This document shows positions 49,280 through 58,024 of a stretch of 64,000 nucleotides of DNA, piece by piece. Every line of letters begins with the position of its first letter. Within the stretch, counting starts at the first letter, position 1. A program made the translations under genes and the position numbers. Under the pieces are notes generated by a model. It saw nothing but the letters and a program-made list of their open reading frames with translations. It did no database searches and was not told the origin of the DNA. Source of the DNA: CAIWHR01 sp963724975 (GTDB taxonomy: Bacteria > Pseudomonadota > Gammaproteobacteria > Burkholderiales > Casimicrobiaceae). The stretch lies in NCBI GenBank assembly GCA_963724975.1, contig CAVRXB010000007.1:73980-137979 (forward strand), written 5' to 3'.

Positions 49280-50191
49280 TCAGGCGTACTGGGCCTGCAG
49301 GCTCACGAAGGCGGGGGCGTCCTCGGGACGCTCGAAACTCACCAGCGCATAGCTGTCGCTGTCCGCCAACAGGGTGCGGGCAAGCTTGTTGTTCAGCGCG
49401 TGGCCGGATTTATTCGCGCTGAATGCCCCCAGGATCGGGTGCCCGAGCAGATACAGGTCCCCGACGGCGTCCAGCACCTTGTGCTTCACGAACTCGTCCT
49501 CGTAGCGCAGGCCATCGCTGTTCAGGACCCGGAACTCATCCATCACCACCGCGTTGTCCAGGCTGCCGCCGAGGCCCAGCCCCTGCGACCGCATGTTCTC
49601 CACGTCCTGCATGAAGCCGAAGGTGCGGGCGCGGGCGATTTCCTTGACGTAGGACGTGGTAGCGAAGTCGATGCTCAGGCGCTGGCTCGACTTCTGCACC
49701 ACCGGGTGGCTGAAAGCGATGCTGAAGTCCATCCGGAAGCCGTTGTGAGGCTCGAACCGCGCCCACTTGTCGCCTTCCCTCACTTCGACCGAGCGCAGAA
49801 TGCGGATGAACTTCTTACGCGCATTCTGCTCCTCGATGCCGGCGGACTGGATCAGAAAAATAAAGGGCCCCGCGCTGCCGTCCATGATCGGGACCTCGTC
49901 CGCCGTCAGGTCGACATACGCGTTGTCCACGCCCAGCCCGGCGAACGCAGACATGAGATGCTCGACCGTCGAGATCCGCACGCCGTCGCGTTCCAGGCAC
50001 GAGGACAGGCGGGTATCGCCCACCGCGGTGGCAAGCGCCGGGATCTCCATCGGCTGAGGCAGATCCACCCGACGAAATACGATCCCCGTATCGGGCGCGG
50101 CCGGCCGCAGGGTCAGATAGACCTTGTGGCCCGTATGCAGACCCACGCCAGTCGCGCGCACCGTACTTTTCAGGCTGCGTTGCCGGATCAT
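49280..50191 (-). CDS. lpxC: UDP-3-O-acyl-N-acetylglucosamine deacetylase
   Basis: LpxC commits UDP-acyl-GlcNAc to lipid A synthesis. The zinc ligands are in RISTVEHLMSAFAGLGVDNA and HKVLDAVGDLYLLGH (His and Asp), with the catalytic-region DGSAGPFIFLIQSAGIEEQN and ARTFGFMQDVENMRSQGLGL. ATG 50191 (MIRQRSLKSTVRATGVGLHT) gives 303 residues, the normal length; an in-frame ATG at 50230 would add 13 non-conserved residues. Shows that segment B is from a Gram-negative. Follows ftsZ as in the division/cell-wall cluster. Confidence 0.96.
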   Translation of the reverse strand: MIRQRSLKSTVRATGVGLHTGHKVYLTLRPAAPDTGIVFRRVDLPQPMEIPALATAVGDTRLSSCLERDGVRISTVEHLMSAFAGLGVDNAYVDLTADEVPIMDGSAGPFIFLIQSAGIEEQNARKKFIRILRSVEVREGDKWARFEPHNGFRMDFSIAFSHPVVQKSSQRLSIDFATTSYVKEIARARTFGFMQDVENMRSQGLGLGGSLDNAVVMDEFRVLNSDGLRYEDEFVKHKVLDAVGDLYLLGHPILGAFSANKSGHALNNKLARTLLADSDSYALVSFERPEDAPAFVSLQAQYA

Positions 50192-50352
50192 GCCCCGTTC
50201 ACATTTCGATAGCAGTTCACGTTTGAACATAACGTATTGATTATTCTAGCAGCCAGCAGGCCGGAGCGCCACTGGTCGGAGGCTATTTTTCTGCCGCAGT
50301 TCGCCTCCGTCAAACCCTCCCGATTGCGTCTGCAATCCTGCCCATGCTGGCT

Positions 50353-51507
50353 CTAGTCGGCCTGCTTGCGAAGAAACGCCGGGATGTCCAGCATGTCCAC
50401 CCCCGACTGGCGCATGGCTTCGATGGTCGATTCGCGATTGCGCCGCCGGATCACAGCCGGGGTCTCGAGCTGCGCATAGTCCACCACGTCGACCGGTCCC
50501 GCATCGGTCCCGGTCTTCACCACCATGAGCGGCTTGGGCTGCGCCCGGCCGTGGGCCTGTCCCAGTCCGGTTGCCACCATCGTTACCCGCAGCTGGTCGG
50601 CCATGTTCTCGTCGATCACCGTGCCGACGATCACCGTCGCGTCTTCTGCTATGAACGCTTTGATCGTGTTCATTACGTCATGAACCTCTTTCATCTTTAG
50701 GCTGGCGCTGGCGGTAATGTTGACCAGCACCCCGCGGGCCCCGGCGAGATTGACGTCTTCCAGCAACGGGCTGGCCACGGCCTGTTCGGCGGCCTGCGCG
50801 CTGCGGTGAGGACCTGCAGCCATGGCCGAGCCCATCATGGCCATACCCATCTCCGACATCACCGTGCGCACGTCCGCGAAGTCCACGTTCACCAGCCCCG
50901 GGCAGTTGATGACCTCGGCGATCCCGGCCACGGCTCCGTGCAGGACGCTGTTGGCCGCTTTGAAGGCGTCCAGCATGCTCACGTCCTCGCCCAGCACCTG
51001 CATCAGCTTCTCGTTGGGGATCACGATCAGGGAGTCCACGTGCTTCGACAACGCTTCCAGCCCCTCGTGCGCAACGCGCTGCCGCCGGCCCTCGAACGCA
51101 AACGGCTTGGTCACCACCGCCACGGTCAAGATGCCCAGCTCGCGCGCCACCTCGGCGACGACCGGCGCCGCGCCGGTGCCGGTGCCACCCCCCATGCCGG
51201 CCGTGAGGAACAGCATGTCGGCGCCCTCGATCAGCTCGACGATGCGCTCGCGGTCCTCGACGGCAGCTTGACGGCCGACCTCGGGATTGGCCCCGGCGCC
51301 CAGTCCCTTGGTCACGTTCACGCCCAGCTGGAGCTGCACGCTCGCCTTGTTGCGCTTCAATGCCTGGGAGTCCGTGTTGGCGCAGATGAACTCGACACCC
51401 TGCACCCCGGCTTCGATCATGTGATCGACCGCGTTGCCGCCGCAGCCGCCCACACCGACCACTTTGATCACGGCTTCCTGCGATTGTGTGTCCACCAGCT
51501 CGAACAT
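50353..51507 (-). CDS. ftsZ: Cell division GTPase FtsZ
   Basis: Tubulin homologue forming the Z ring. VVGVGGCGGNAVDHMIEAGV at the N-terminus, the tubulin signature GGGTGTGAAPVVAE in the G-loop, then the synergy region NVDFADVRTVMSEMGMAMMG, and the C-terminal peptide SGVDMLDIPAFLRKQAD that binds FtsA/ZipA/ZapD. 384 residues, intact. Between ftsZ and lpxC, 50192-50352 holds no gene. Confidence 0.98.
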   Translation of the reverse strand: MFELVDTQSQEAVIKVVGVGGCGGNAVDHMIEAGVQGVEFICANTDSQALKRNKASVQLQLGVNVTKGLGAGANPEVGRQAAVEDRERIVELIEGADMLFLTAGMGGGTGTGAAPVVAEVARELGILTVAVVTKPFAFEGRRQRVAHEGLEALSKHVDSLIVIPNEKLMQVLGEDVSMLDAFKAANSVLHGAVAGIAEVINCPGLVNVDFADVRTVMSEMGMAMMGSAMAAGPHRSAQAAEQAVASPLLEDVNLAGARGVLVNITASASLKMKEVHDVMNTIKAFIAEDATVIVGTVIDENMADQLRVTMVATGLGQAHGRAQPKPLMVVKTGTDAGPVDVVDYAQLETPAVIRRRNRESTIEAMRQSGVDMLDIPAFLRKQAD

Positions 51508-51592
51508 CTGTCCTCCTGTCGTTTGGTTGAGATTGAAAAACCCGCCTTAAGTCAGAAATAGAAAGACCGGCTTCGCGACTCGCTCGCCATCC

Positions 51593-51712
51593 TTAGAAGT
51601 TGCCCTGGAACCACGCCTTCATCCGGTCGAACACCTGCCGGAACGACGCGCCGTGCATGCGCGCGATCTGCTGCTGCTGATGCTGGGCGAGGCCCGCCAG
51701 ATCCGGTAGCCG
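51593..51712 (-). CDS. ftsA: C-terminal end of FtsA (fragment cut at a sequence join)
   Basis: About 39 codons ending at TAA (51593-51595): LAQHQQQQIARMHGASFRQV followed by FDRMKAWFQGNF. The basic amphipathic end with terminal WF-x-x-x-F resembles the membrane-targeting helix of FtsA, and ftsA is the gene expected directly upstream of ftsZ. The rest of the gene is missing because the sequence changes within about 100 bases to a different organism's carB. Identification rests on position and the short tail only. Confidence 0.55.
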   Translation of the reverse strand, partial: RLPDLAGLAQHQQQQIARMHGASFRQVFDRMKAWFQGNF

Positions 51713-51802
51713 CCCGCGGCACGATTCTCGACCACATCGCACCTTCTCCGCCCGGGTGGAGCAACCACCCGATCGACGGCCCGCTCGGCGGTGGCCGAGC
51801 GT

Positions 51803-54800
51803 TCAGCGCTGGCTGCCAACTCCGCTCCGATCGGCTGCCGCGGCCCGCGGTGAGCCCTGATGGAGCTCCTGCAGCGACCGGGGCTCCGGGAGGCGCTCCC
51901 GTTGAGCGAAGATCGCCCGGGCCGCGGCCGAGGCGCCGGTCATCGTGGTCACGCACGGGATCCCCTGGCGGACGGCTGCGGTGCGGATCTCGTATCCATC
52001 GCTGCGGGCCCCGCTGCCCGTCGGGGTGTTGATCACCAGGTCCACCTCCCGACTGCGGATGTAGTCGACCACGTGCGGGGAGCCGTCGGCGATCTTGTTG
52101 ATCGCGGTCACCGGCACGCCCATCCTCGAGATCGCCTGGGCGGTGCCGTGGGTGGCGATGACCCGAAAGCCGAGATCGTGGAACCGTGCCGCGAGCTGGG
52201 TGGCCGCGGGCTTGTCGGTGTCGGTGACGGTGATGAACACGGTGCCCTCGCGGGGCAGGGCGATGCCCGCCGCGGACTGGGCCTTGCCGAAGGCGGTCGG
52301 GAAGTCGGAGGCGACGCCCATCACCTCGCCGGTCGACTTCATCTCCGGACCGAGCACCGAGTCGGCGCCCGCGAAGCGGGCGAAGGGAAGCACGGCCTCC
52401 TTGACGCTGACGTGGCGGCTGGGCGAGATCGGGAGCTCCTGGTCGGCGATGCGCCCACCCAGCATCAGCCTGCACGCGACCTTGGCCAGCGGAACGCCGG
52501 TGGCCTTCGACACGAACGGCACCGTTCGCGACGCTCGGGGATTGGCCTCGAGCACGTGCAGTCGACCGCCGGCGACCGCGTACTGGACGTTGAGCAGGCC
52601 GATCACCCCGAGCTCAAGCGCGATCCGCGCGGTCGTCGCCCGGATCTCATCGAGCATCTCCTCTCCGAGGCTCATCGGCGGCAGCACGCAGGCCGAATCT
52701 CCCGAATGGACTCCGGCCTCCTCGACGTGCTGCATGATCCCGGCGACGTGGACGTCGGTCCCGTCGGCCAGCGCGTCTACGTCGACCTCGATCGCATCCT
52801 CGAGGAACCGGTCGAGGAGCAGCGGGTGCTCCTGGTCGGCCTTCACGTGCTGCTCCAGGTATGCGGCCAGCCCGTCGGCCGTGTAGCAGATCTCCATCGC
52901 CCGGCCGCCGAGCACGTAGGAGGGGCGGACCAGCAGCGGAAAGCCGACGTCGGCGGCGATCACCTCGGCCTCGTCGGCCGAGAGCGCCGTTCCGTAGGGC
53001 GGGTGGGCGATCTCGAGCCGTCGCAGGAGGGCGCCGAACCGGCCCCGGTCCTCCGCCAGGTCGATCGCATCCACGGGGGTCCCGAGCAGGCGCACGCCTG
53101 CCTGCTCCAACGCACCCGCGAGCTTCAGCGGGGTCTGGCCACCGAACTGGACGATCACCCCCTCGGGGCGCTCAACCTCGACCACCGCCAGCACGTCCTC
53201 GGCGGTCAGCGGCTCGAAGTAGAGCCTGTCGGAGGTGTCGTAGTCGGTCGAGACGGTCTCCGGGTTGCAGTTGATCATCACGGCGTCGCGCCCCGACTCG
53301 CGCACTGTCATCGCTGCGTGCACGCAGCAGTAGTCGAACTCGATCCCCTGTCCGATCCGGTTCGGCCCCGAGCCGAGGATGACCACAGACGGACGCTCCC
53401 CGCGGCGAACCTCCGAGTCGGACACACGCTCGTGAGCCGAGTAGTAGTAGGGCGTGCGAGCCTCGAACTCGGCTGCGCAGGTGTCGACCGCCTTGAACGT
53501 CCGCACCAGCCCATCGGTCCCGTCCCCCTCGGTCGCCAAACCGTGCAGCTCGTCCAGGAACCAAGAGTCGATCGCGGTGCGCTCGGCGATCTCCTGCGGC
53601 TCCGTGCCACGGCGAAACGCCTCCAGGATCAGGTCGTAGCGATCGGGCGCCGGGGTGAGCAGGCGATCCAGCAGCTCGGCCGTGTCGTCCGGGATCTGGG
53701 CGGGGGCGTCGAGCTCGCGAGAGCGCAGGGCCTTGGCCATCGACTCGCGGAACGTGCGGCCGATCGCCATCACCTCCCCGACCGACTTCATGTGGGTCGA
53801 GAGGCTGCCCTCGGCGCCCGGAAACTTCTCGAACGCGAACCTGGGGACCTTCGTCACCACGTAGTCGATCGTGGGCTCGAACGAAGCCGGTGTCGCCTTG
53901 GTGATGTCATTGGGGATCTCCTCGAGCGCGTAGCCGACCGCGAGCTTGGCGGCGATCTTGGCGATCGGGAAGCCGGTGGCCTTCGACGCCAGCGCGGACG
54001 AGCGCGAGACGCGCGGGTTCATCTCGATCACCACCACCTCGCCGGTGCGCGGGTTGACCGCGAACTGGATGTTCGAGCCTCCGGTCTCCACCCCCACCGC
54101 CCTGATCACCCGCAGCGCCTGGTCGCGAAGCTCCTGATACAGGCGGTCGGTGAGGGTCTGGGTCGGAGCCACGGTGACGCTGTCGCCTGTATGGACCCCC
54201 ATCGGATCGACGTTTTCGATCGAGCAGATCACGACCACGTTGTCGTTGCGGTCTCGCATCACCTCGAGCTCGAACTCCCCCCAGCCGAGCACCGACTCCT
54301 CCACCAGAACCTGGTTGATCGGGCTCGCGGCCAGGCCTTCGGAGACCGCCTGCCGGAACTCGGTCTCGGTCCGACCGACGCCGCCACCCTCTCCGCCCAG
54401 GGTGAACGCCGGTCGCACGATCACCGGCAGCTCGAGCTCGCCGGATGCGAAAGCCTGCTCGCCCTGCTGCACGGACTCGACGATCAACGAGAGGGGCACG
54501 CGCAGCCCGGCCTCGACCATGGTCTCCCGAAAGACCTTGCGGTCCTCCGCCCGGTGGATGGCCTCGTAGTTGGCGCCGATCAGCTCCACCCCGAGCGAGT
54601 TGAGCGTGCCCTCATCGTGGAGCCCCTTGGCCAGGTTGAGCGCGGTCTGCCCGCCGAGCGTGGGCAGGAGCGCGTCCGGGCGCTCGCGCTCGACGATCCG
54701 CGCCACCGACTCGACCGTCAGCGGCTCGACGTAGGTCCGATGGGCGAACTCCGGGTCGGTCATGATCGTGGCCGGGTTCGAGTTGACCAGCACCACCTCG

Positions 54801-54925
54801 TAGCCCTCAGCCAGCAGCACCTTGCACGCCTGCGCTCCGGAGTAGTCGAACTCCGCCGCCTGGCCGATCACGATCGGCCCGGAGCCGATCAGGAGGATCT
54901 TCCGGATGTCGTCACGGCGAGGCAT
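51803..54925 (-). CDS. carB: Carbamoyl-phosphate synthase large subunit
   Basis: Intact 1,040-residue CarB. Two ATP-grasp halves are visible: the first with ILLIGSGPIVIGQAAEFDYS and PAFTLGGEGGGVGRTETEFR, the second with VVILGSGPNRIGQGIEFDYC and FPLLVRPSYVLGGRAMEICY. The C-terminal MGS-like allosteric domain (GTVFITVTDTDKPAATQLAA, NKIADGSPHVVDYIRSREVD) is followed by a short tail. Together with CarA it makes carbamoyl phosphate for pyrimidines and arginine. The ATG shares its A with the carA stop (TGATG). It is last in the visible pyr operon, and the sequence joins segment B within 100 bases of its stop. Confidence 0.97.
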   Translation of the reverse strand: MPRRDDIRKILLIGSGPIVIGQAAEFDYSGAQACKVLLAEGYEVVLVNSNPATIMTDPEFAHRTYVEPLTVESVARIVERERPDALLPTLGGQTALNLAKGLHDEGTLNSLGVELIGANYEAIHRAEDRKVFRETMVEAGLRVPLSLIVESVQQGEQAFASGELELPVIVRPAFTLGGEGGGVGRTETEFRQAVSEGLAASPINQVLVEESVLGWGEFELEVMRDRNDNVVVICSIENVDPMGVHTGDSVTVAPTQTLTDRLYQELRDQALRVIRAVGVETGGSNIQFAVNPRTGEVVVIEMNPRVSRSSALASKATGFPIAKIAAKLAVGYALEEIPNDITKATPASFEPTIDYVVTKVPRFAFEKFPGAEGSLSTHMKSVGEVMAIGRTFRESMAKALRSRELDAPAQIPDDTAELLDRLLTPAPDRYDLILEAFRRGTEPQEIAERTAIDSWFLDELHGLATEGDGTDGLVRTFKAVDTCAAEFEARTPYYYSAHERVSDSEVRRGERPSVVILGSGPNRIGQGIEFDYCCVHAAMTVRESGRDAVMINCNPETVSTDYDTSDRLYFEPLTAEDVLAVVEVERPEGVIVQFGGQTPLKLAGALEQAGVRLLGTPVDAIDLAEDRGRFGALLRRLEIAHPPYGTALSADEAEVIAADVGFPLLVRPSYVLGGRAMEICYTADGLAAYLEQHVKADQEHPLLLDRFLEDAIEVDVDALADGTDVHVAGIMQHVEEAGVHSGDSACVLPPMSLGEEMLDEIRATTARIALELGVIGLLNVQYAVAGGRLHVLEANPRASRTVPFVSKATGVPLAKVACRLMLGGRIADQELPISPSRHVSVKEAVLPFARFAGADSVLGPEMKSTGEVMGVASDFPTAFGKAQSAAGIALPREGTVFITVTDTDKPAATQLAARFHDLGFRVIATHGTAQAISRMGVPVTAINKIADGSPHVVDYIRSREVDLVINTPTGSGARSDGYEIRTAAVRQGIPCVTTMTGASAAARAIFAQRERLPEPRSLQELHQGSPRAAAADRSGVGSQR

Positions 54926-56067
54926 CAGGTGCCCGCCATGGCCAGGAACCGGTCGAACAGGTGCCGCGCATCGTGGGGGCCGGGACCCGCTTCGGGGTGG
55001 TATTGCACCGTGGCCCCGGGGACGTCGTGGAGGACCAAGCCCTCGACCGTGCGGTCGTAGAGGTTCAGGTGCGAGAGCTCAGCGGCGCCGAAGTCGGTCT
55101 CCCAGCGCACGGGCTCGTCGCTCTCGATCGTCGACTCGCCTCCGGGCCCCTGAACGGCGAAGCCGTGGTTCTGCGAGGTGATCTCGATCCTTCCGCTGGC
55201 CAGGTCCTTGACCGGATGGTTGGCGCCGCGGTGGCCGAAGGGCAGCTTGAAAGTCTCCAGCCCCACCGCCCGGCAGAGCAGCTGGTGGCCGAGGCAGATC
55301 CCGAACACCGGGCGCTTGCCGACCAGCCCGCGCACCGTGTCGACGACGTAGTCGAGCGCAGCGGGGTCGCCGGGCCCGTTGGCGAGGAAGACCAGGTCCG
55401 GGTCGCGCTCCAGTACCTGGTCGGCGGATGCCGAGCACGGGAGCAAGGTCAGGCGGCAATCCCGCTCGCGGAATTGCCGAATGATCGACAGCTTGATCCC
55501 GGTGTCGATCCCCACCACGTGGGCACCCTGGCCGTCCAGCTCGACCGGCTCCTCGGGGGAAACGTTTCGAGCCAGGTCGGCCCCCGACATCGAGGGCTCC
55601 GCCTCGACCCGCTCCCGGGCCTCGGCGTCGCTGATCTCGGCCGGGAAGATCCCGCCCCGCATCGCCCCCCGGTCGCGGATCCGGCGCACCAGCGCCCGCG
55701 TGTCGATCCCGTGGATCGCCGCCACCCCGCAGTCGTCGAGCCAATCGAGCCAGCCCCGCTCGGCGTCCGCGGCCTGCTCGGAGTTCTTGCCCTCCCGCAT
55801 GATCACGCCCCGAGCGTGCACGCGGTCGGACTCCATCACCTCGGCCGCGACCCCGTAGTTGCCGATCAGCGGGTAGGTGAAGGTGATGATCTGGCCCGCA
55901 TACGAGGGGTCGCTGACGGCCTCCTGATAGCCGGTCATGGCCGTGTTGAAGACGATCTCCCCCGTGATCGAGGAATCGGTCCCGCACAGCCATCCGTCGA
56001 ACCGGGCGCCGTCCTCGAGCAGGACGTATGCGGTCGGGTCACCGCGCGCTTCGCCGCCGGCCGTCAA
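54925..56067 (-). CDS. carA: Carbamoyl-phosphate synthase small subunit
   Basis: Glutamine amidotransferase subunit, 380 residues from TTG 56067, which overlaps the upstream stop by TTGA. N-terminal CPSase_sm domain: AYVLLEDGARFDGWLCGTDS, EIVFNTAMTGYQEAVSDPSY. Class I glutaminase triad: the Cys in GICLGHQLLCRAVGLE and the His/Glu in TVQYHPEAGPGPHDA. The frame is open upstream to 56313 but that part lies inside the isochorismatase gene. Coupled to carB. Confidence 0.96.
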   Translation of the reverse strand: MTAGGEARGDPTAYVLLEDGARFDGWLCGTDSSITGEIVFNTAMTGYQEAVSDPSYAGQIITFTYPLIGNYGVAAEVMESDRVHARGVIMREGKNSEQAADAERGWLDWLDDCGVAAIHGIDTRALVRRIRDRGAMRGGIFPAEISDAEARERVEAEPSMSGADLARNVSPEEPVELDGQGAHVVGIDTGIKLSIIRQFRERDCRLTLLPCSASADQVLERDPDLVFLANGPGDPAALDYVVDTVRGLVGKRPVFGICLGHQLLCRAVGLETFKLPFGHRGANHPVKDLASGRIEITSQNHGFAVQGPGGESTIESDEPVRWETDFGAAELSHLNLYDRTVEGLVLHDVPGATVQYHPEAGPGPHDARHLFDRFLAMAGT

Positions 56068-56636
56068 CGGTCTGATCCGGGATTCGGCGCGTACTCGAGC
56101 ACCAACCGCTGAACCCGCTTGAACTCCTCGGTTCCGGCCCGCCCGACGAGCTCGAACAGCGCCGTCTCGACGCTCGTGATCACTGCTCCGGCGCGCTCGG
56201 CCTTCTCGATCCCAACTCGCCGGTCGCGTTCGAACCTCGAGCCCACGGCGTCCACCGCCACGTGCACCTCGACGCCGTCGGCGAGCAGGTCCAGGACCGT
56301 CTGGTTGACGCACACGTGGGCCTCGACGCCGCAGACGAGCGCCTGGTCACGTCCGTCAAGGTCGAAGCCCTCCGCCTCGCTGGCCGAGAAGCTGAGCTTG
56401 TCGAGTGGCTTGGCGGCTTTCGGAAGCGCCCCGGCGACCTCCGGGACGGTCTTCCCCAGCCCCTTCGGGTACTGCTCGGTGATCACGACCGGCATCCCGA
56501 CCGCATCCGCCCCGCGAACCAGGGCAGCCGTCGCTCGAGCGATCTCGTCGAACCCCGGCACGGCCTCGCGAAAGGCCTCCTGGACGTCGATCACCACCAG
56601 GGCGGCCCGATCGCGGTCGAGCTTGGCGCCGCTCAC
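56064..56636 (-). CDS. Isochorismatase-family hydrolase inside the pyrimidine operon
   Basis: 190 residues. Catalytic Asp in ALVVIDVQEAFREAVPG, Lys in AAKPLDKLSFSA and Cys in ALVCGVEAHVCVNQTVLDLL make the complete Asp-Lys-Cys triad of cysteine hydrolases such as nicotinamidase, N-carbamoylsarcosine amidase and RutB. GTG 56636 overlaps the pyrC stop by GTGA and its own stop overlaps the carA TTG, so it is translationally locked between two biosynthetic genes. Substrate unknown; a ureido or carbamoyl compound is a reasonable guess from context only. Confidence 0.86.
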   Translation of the reverse strand: MSGAKLDRDRAALVVIDVQEAFREAVPGFDEIARATAALVRGADAVGMPVVITEQYPKGLGKTVPEVAGALPKAAKPLDKLSFSASEAEGFDLDGRDQALVCGVEAHVCVNQTVLDLLADGVEVHVAVDAVGSRFERDRRVGIEKAERAGAVITSVETALFELVGRAGTEEFKRVQRLVLEYAPNPGSDR

Positions 56637-58024
56637 GCCACGCCCATCGCGAAGCTGCGCTGCCGGTAGACGACTCGACCGCCGACCACCGTCATCAGGA
56701 CCCTTCCTCGCATCGCGTCGCCGGCGAAGCACGAGTTGGAGGACCTGCTCTCCCACCCCTCCGCCCCCGGCTCCCACTCGGCGTCCGGATCGAACAGCAC
56801 CAGGCTCGCCTCGCTCCCAACTGCGAGGCTGGGTGGCTCGAGCCCGAACGGCGCCGCCCCGGCGCTCATCCGCTCGACCAGAACGCCGAGGCCCAGAACG
56901 CCCGGGACGACCAGCTGGGTGTGGAGGGCGGCGAACGCCGTCTCGAGCCCGGTCACCCCCATCGCCGCCCGCTCGAACGGGACCTCCTTCTCGTCGATCG
57001 AGTGGGGGGCGTGATCCGTCGCCACGCAGTCGATGGTCCCGGCGCGAAGCCCCTCGATCAGCGCCTCACGATCGTCGGCGGTGCGAAGCGGCGGGTTCAT
57101 CTTGAAGCGCGAGTCGAGGCTCCGAACCCGCTCGTCGGTCAGCGTCAGGTGATGGGGCGTGACCTCGCAGGTGAGCCGCACCCCGGCCGCCTTCGCCGCG
57201 GCGACCGCCTCGACCGACTCGCGCGCAGACAGGTGCTGAACGTGAACCCGAGCGTCCTCGTACGCGGCCAGGGCGGCATCGCGGGCGATCATCGTCGACT
57301 CGGCGATCGACGGGATGCCCGCCAACCCGAGGGCGGCGGAGGCGACCCCCTCGTGCATCACCCCGCCCAGGTGCGGCTCGTGCGCTCCCGCGGGACGTGA
57401 GAGATCGTGATCCTCCTCGTGGAGCGCAAGCTGGGCGCCGACCAGGTGTTGGTACTGCAGCGCCCGCCGCATCAGCCTCGCGTTGGAGATCGGGAGGCCG
57501 TCGTCCGAGAAGGCGATCGCACCGGCGTCGCGGAGCTCCACCATCTCGGTCAGCTCCTCGCCGGCCATGCCGCGAGTCACGCAGGCGAGGAAGCCGGTGG
57601 GCACGAACGCCTCCTCGGAGGCTCGCTCGCAGAGCGCCCGAACGTCGGCGGCGGAGTCCACCGGAGGCCGGGTATTGGCCATCGCCAGCACGCCGCAGAA
57701 CCCGCCGGAGGCGGCCGCCCGGGTCCCGGTCCCGATCTCCTCCTCGTCCTCGTCGCCCGGAGTCCGAAGATGGACATGGGGATCGAAGAAGGCCGGGAAA
57801 ACGGCCTTTCCGTCCGCCTCGACCAGCTCGGCCCCCTCCTCGTGAGCGCTTCCCGGCTCGGCGAGCTCGGCGATCTCGCCGCCCCGGACCACGACGTCGT
57901 AGTTGCCCTCGATCCCGGTGCGGGGGTCGAGCACGGCGGCGCGGCGAAGCAACAGGACGTCGCCCGGCTCGCCGTTCGACGCCCTCCAGTCCAGGGAGGA
58001 GATCGGGCGGCCCGGGCTGCTCAC
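56633..58024 (-). CDS. pyrC: Dihydroorotase
   Basis: Amidohydrolase-superfamily dihydroorotase (class I, PyrC/AllB type), 463 residues. Metal-site HxH in FFDPHVHLRTPGDEDEEEIG, substrate-region GGFCGVLAMANTRPPVD, further His in VHVQHLSARESVEAV and LTCEVTPHHLTLTDE, and the catalytic Asp in CVATDHAPHSIDEKEVPFE. GTG 58024 overlaps the pyrB stop by 4 bases. Closes the dihydroorotate ring in the third step of pyrimidine synthesis. Confidence 0.96.
   Translation of the reverse strand: MSSPGRPISSLDWRASNGEPGDVLLLRRAAVLDPRTGIEGNYDVVVRGGEIAELAEPGSAHEEGAELVEADGKAVFPAFFDPHVHLRTPGDEDEEEIGTGTRAAASGGFCGVLAMANTRPPVDSAADVRALCERASEEAFVPTGFLACVTRGMAGEELTEMVELRDAGAIAFSDDGLPISNARLMRRALQYQHLVGAQLALHEEDHDLSRPAGAHEPHLGGVMHEGVASAALGLAGIPSIAESTMIARDAALAAYEDARVHVQHLSARESVEAVAAAKAAGVRLTCEVTPHHLTLTDERVRSLDSRFKMNPPLRTADDREALIEGLRAGTIDCVATDHAPHSIDEKEVPFERAAMGVTGLETAFAALHTQLVVPGVLGLGVLVERMSAGAAPFGLEPPSLAVGSEASLVLFDPDAEWEPGAEGWESRSSNSCFAGDAMRGRVLMTVVGGRVVYRQRSFAMGVA

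Noticed and set aside
51860..55060. Long open frame (about 1,066 codons) on the plus strand
   Set aside because: Antisense to intact carB, with Arg/His/Asp/Leu-biased composition and no recognisable domain.
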